Below, piece by piece: positions 61,633 through 64,000 of a stretch of 64,000 bases of DNA (positions within the stretch are counted from its first letter, which is position 1; each line of letters opens with the position of its first letter). Where the stretch lies: the NCBI GenBank assembly GCA_964576925.1, contig CAZNWJ010000001.1:248001-312000 (forward strand), written 5' to 3'. This stretch comes from JADJGC01 sp964576925. Its GTDB lineage: Bacteria; Zixibacteria; MSB-5A5; CAIYYT01. The translations under genes and the position numbers were made by a program. The notes under the pieces were generated by a model. It had not been told where the DNA came from. It made no database searches and was given only the letters and a program-made list of their open reading frames with translations.

Positions 61633-62161
61633 AGAATGCTCCCGGCGGTTTGCCAAATTGTTTTGTGAAGGCTTCGCGAAAGCCCGAGGCCGACTCGTAG
61701 CCGCATTCGAAGGCGGCATCGAGATAGCTCTTTCCGCATTCGATCAATTCGCGAGCGTAATTTAGGCGAGTGCGGCGATGAAAAGCCAGAGGTGTCGACC
61801 GCAAGTGCTGCTTGAAGTAGCGCCGAATCGTCGAAATCTCGACCCCGCTCAATCTCATAAGCCCCAATTCGTCCAGACGGTCTTGACGGTGTTCGCGCAT
61901 GTAACCCAAGACGTTATGCAACCAGGGAGGCAAGGTGTCGGGAAAACGCTCGGAGCGGCAGCGCTTGCAGCCCCGCAAACCCGCCGCTATCGCTTCTTCC
62001 CGCGTTACATAGAATCCCACGTTTTTCAAGAGCGGTTTCTTGGCCCTGCAGGACGGCAGGCAGTAGATACCGGTGGAGTGCACGCCGACGTAGAAGACGC
62101 CGTCGAATCGGCCATCCTTGCACATCATGGCTTCGACCATCTGTCTGTAGCTCAGCTTCAT
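61619..62161 (-). CDS. adaA: AdaA-like methylphosphotriester sensor and AraC-type activator
   Basis: 180 residues. The Ada zinc domain is complete with Cys34, Cys38, Cys65 and Cys68 ('GIYCLPSC...GCKRC'); the first is the methyl acceptor by homology. An AraC-type HTH follows ('LSGVEISTIRRYFKQHLRSTPLAFHRRTRLNYARELI', 'LDAAFECGYESASGFREAF'). After accepting a methyl from a DNA phosphotriester it should activate its own operon, including ogt. This is the B. subtilis-like division into AdaA and a separate methyltransferase. Confidence 0.92.
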   Translation of the reverse strand: MKLSYRQMVEAMMCKDGRFDGVFYVGVHSTGIYCLPSCRAKKPLLKNVGFYVTREEAIAAGLRGCKRCRSERFPDTLPPWLHNVLGYMREHRQDRLDELGLMRLSGVEISTIRRYFKQHLRSTPLAFHRRTRLNYARELIECGKSYLDAAFECGYESASGFREAFTKQFGKPPGAFYVNQ

Positions 62162-62366
62162 TGCAGTCTAATTAATCATCGCGGATTGATTTGGTCTACC
62201 GATTTTCGAGAAAGGAACGTCCTGATTACCAAAATGCCCGTTTCACCCTTAGTTCTTACGCGAAACCGGCCTGAATGACGGCGCTCCGCCGCAGAGCCGG
62301 GACCGAAAAAACCTGTCTCATCGGTTGACAAGTCGTTACGGTTTCATATCTTGTCTGTCCGATTCT

Positions 62367-62438
62367 GGGGGTGTAGCTCAGTGGTAGAGCATGTGCCTTT
62401 TAAGCACAGGGCCGATGGTTCGATCCCATCCACCCTCA
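62367..62438 (+). tRNA. tRNA-Lys (TTT)
   Basis: The acceptor GGGGGTG pairs with CACCCTC (one G-T pair), the anticodon stem TGTGC/GCACA encloses CT-TTT-AA, the T loop is TTCGATC. Discriminator A, CCA not encoded. Confidence 0.93.
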
Positions 62439-62461
62439 TATTAAAACATAGTCGATTGAAT

Positions 62462-62534
<73 letters not shown>

Positions 62535-62572
62535 TTTTTTATTGGAGGAAGTAGTAGCTGTAAAGCTTGAGC

Positions 62573-63217
62573 ATGGAAATCCTGCAGACAATCTTCGACT
62601 GGATTATACACCTCGACAAGCACCTTGCTGAATTGATCGCGCACTACGGTGTCTGGGTTTATCTGATCCTGTTTACAGTGATCTTTTGTGAAACCGGCTT
62701 GGTTGTTGCCCCCTTTCTACCAGGGGATTCGCTCTTGTTTGCTGTCGGCGCTTTGTCGGCGACCGGAGCTCTGAATCCGCATTATGCGTTCTTGATTATG
62801 GCAACGGCGAGTGTTCTGGGTGACAACACGAATTACGCGATTGGCCGCTTCATCGGTCCCCGAGCTTTCAGCGGGAGATATCGATTCCTCAAGCAGGAGT
62901 ATCTGCTTCGAACTCAGGCTTTTTACGACAAGTACGGTGGCCGCACGGTGATCGTCGGGCGCTTCCTGCCCATTATCCGCACCTTCGCGCCGTTTGTCGC
63001 CGGTGTGGCCCAAATGAACCGGGCGAAGTATGTGCCCTATACCGTCGTCGGCGCCGTCTTCTGGGTCGGATTCTTCCTGTACGCCGGCTATTTCTTCGGA
63101 AACCTCCCGATCGTCAAGGACAACTTCGCGATAGTCATCGGCGTTATTATTCTGATCTCGGCTATGCCGGCGATTGTCGAAGTGATCCGCAGTCGATTTC
63201 GCAAGTCATCCGCTTAA
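62573..63217 (+). CDS. DedA-family membrane protein
   Basis: 214 residues from ATG 62573 (TTG 62567 is also possible). The DedA pattern is clear: 'FCETGLVVAPFLPGDSLLFAVGALSATG', 'LGDNTNYAIGRFIGPRAF', 'FYDKYGGRTVIVGRFLPIIRTFAPFVAGVAQMNRAKYVPYTVVGAVFWV' with its conserved Arg/Pro residues. DedA proteins include flippases that recycle undecaprenyl phosphate or phosphatidylethanolamine; the specific lipid here is not predictable. Confidence 0.92.
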   Translation: MEILQTIFDWIIHLDKHLAELIAHYGVWVYLILFTVIFCETGLVVAPFLPGDSLLFAVGALSATGALNPHYAFLIMATASVLGDNTNYAIGRFIGPRAFSGRYRFLKQEYLLRTQAFYDKYGGRTVIVGRFLPIIRTFAPFVAGVAQMNRAKYVPYTVVGAVFWVGFFLYAGYFFGNLPIVKDNFAIVIGVIILISAMPAIVEVIRSRFRKSSA

Positions 63218-63292
63218 CCGGCCCTCTCAGCGGCCCGGCACCGCCAAACATTTCCATTGGGCGCTTGTTTACTATTCGTTAACTTGCCTGCG

Positions 63293-63754
63293 ATGCGTTG
63301 GGTGTGCGTATCTGTCTTGCTCTTGCTGGTGCTGGGTTGCACCGTACGAAAACCGCTAACACGTGATCCGGTGATGGCTACCTATCGTCAGACCTCTCAA
63401 GCCAAACTCATTGACGCCTTGAAGTCGATACTGGATTCCGCGAATGTCCCACTGCTGCGCATCGATTATGCGGCGGGAAAGATCGTCAGCGACAGCTTTG
63501 AAGTCCTGCCAGAGTTCTGCGATTGCGGCAAGAACTTCTTCGGTGCCGAATACCCTGGTACCCGGCGCGGGCAGATGGTAATAGATGTGTCTGCGCAACG
63601 CGACGCCAAGGTTAGTCTCCGTCTGGGGACACTCCTGAGTATCAGGGCAAACAACAAGCAAGTGCACTGCACATCATTCGGAATCCTCGAAGAAAAGATC
63701 ATTTCCCAACTCGACAGTCGCTTGGGGGTTGCAAGGACTCATGGCCAAGATTGA
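63293..63754 (+). CDS. small lipoprotein of unknown function upstream of mlaE
   Basis: 153 residues from ATG 63293. The lipobox 'LLVLGC' predicts lipidation. The mature part contains 'LKSILDSANVPLLRIDYAAGKIVSDSFEVLP', a 'CDCG' motif and beta-strands 'QRDAKVSLRLGTLLSIRA', reminiscent of small outer-membrane-associated lipoproteins. Its last 14 bases overlap the MlaE permease start, so it may belong to the lipid transport system. Confidence 0.75.
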   Translation: MRWVCVSVLLLLVLGCTVRKPLTRDPVMATYRQTSQAKLIDALKSILDSANVPLLRIDYAAGKIVSDSFEVLPEFCDCGKNFFGAEYPGTRRGQMVIDVSAQRDAKVSLRLGTLLSIRANNKQVHCTSFGILEEKIISQLDSRLGVARTHGQD

Positions 63755-64000
63755 GGTCAAGCGCGGCGGCATCATTGAAAAGGCCGCGATGCATTGCTGT
63801 CAGTTGGCGACGTTGGCGGTTGATAGTGTGCGCCATATCTTTACTCGTCCCTTCTACTTCAGCACCATCACAGAGCAAATGTATCAGATCGGAGTCCGGT
63901 CGCTGTCGATCGTTCTCTTGACATGTTTTTTCACCGGCATGGTTCTGGCGCTGCAAACGGGATATCAGATCGCCCGCTTTGGCGCCAAGGTCTACATCGG
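63741..64000 (+). CDS. mlaE: MlaE-type ABC lipid-transport permease, cut by window edge
   Basis: The reading frame runs from ATG 63741 to the window end (86 complete codons). 'TEQMYQIGVRSLSIVLLTCFFTGMVLALQTGYQIARFGA' is the characteristic first membrane segment of MlaE/YrbE permeases, which work with an MCE-domain protein and an ATPase to move phospholipids between the membranes. The remainder lies outside the window. Confidence 0.88.
   Translation, partial: MAKIEVKRGGIIEKAAMHCCQLATLAVDSVRHIFTRPFYFSTITEQMYQIGVRSLSIVLLTCFFTGMVLALQTGYQIARFGAKVYI

Overview
The window looks like a chromosomal contig from an uncultured FCB-group bacterium, most likely candidate phylum Zixibacteria or a close relative. 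The taxonomic basis is indirect: a secreted metalloprotease ends in the dockerin-like pair of 'ISDxVxLxxYIFxGG' motifs that I associate with that lineage, two other exported proteins end in sorting-domain-like segments ('GVYFVKV', 'APGVFLYYVRF'), the N2O reductase is of the clade II (Sec-exported) type, and a DUF3098-like small membrane protein is present. No 16S rRNA gene or ribosomal marker is present, so the assignment is inference.

Layout. 1-1.75 kb: end of a GT39-type glycosyltransferase, a small membrane protein and tRNA-Asp. 1.74-13.2 kb: a mobile, AT-richer island abutting the 3' end of tRNA-Asp. It carries a large serine recombinase whose last codons and stop are made from tRNA sequence, a tiny MerR-like HTH protein, a rolling-circle (HUH) Rep-like protein and two unknown proteins. 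Divergent from these is a tightly overlapping six-gene operon: hsdR-hsdM-hsdS, an Abi-like protein, a nucleotidyltransferase-fold protein and a 332-residue unknown. An inverted repeat TGGCCAA-N12-TTGGTCA lies both at the divergent hsd promoter region and upstream of the HTH gene, which suggests a common regulator. 13.2-17.3 kb: accessory region with a GC-rich serine hydrolase gene bracketed by an imperfect direct repeat.

17.3-26.5 kb: a clade II nitrous oxide reductase cluster read leftwards (Rrf2 regulator, cytochrome c lipoprotein, nosZ, NosB-like membrane protein, nosL, nosD, nosF, nosY). It is followed by a heme-copper-oxidase-like protein that has kept its heme histidines but lost most CuB ligands, and by a hemerythrin-domain protein. 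26.9-38.9 kb: S41 protease-like protein, PadR/ChrA chromate module with a perfect palindromic operator, tRNA-Val, aspartyl-protease/PDZ protein, a glycosyltransferase-like protein, a DEAD-box helicase, a PNGase F-like secreted protein and a GYD protein.

39-51.5 kb: PepF peptidase, a BlaI/BlaR-type pair with two operators (the BlaR homologue is fused to a TonB-type C-terminus), a polysaccharide group (flippase and two GNAT-like proteins), a 1140-residue secreted glycosidase-like/FN3 protein and a methyltransferase. 51.5-64 kb: a coiled-coil protein divergent from a minimal flagellin-like protein with a sigma-54-like promoter, a thioredoxin-like lipoprotein, an alkyltransferase-like (ATL) protein, glutamine synthetase, a truncated cation diffusion facilitator, an M43 metalloprotease with dockerin-like tail, split Ada (AdaA plus Ogt), two tRNA-Lys, DedA, a lipoprotein and the start of an MlaE permease.

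The most interesting points are the extended type I R-M operon on its Rep/recombinase island with a shared operator, and the CuB-less oxidase homologue beside hemerythrin in the nos cluster.
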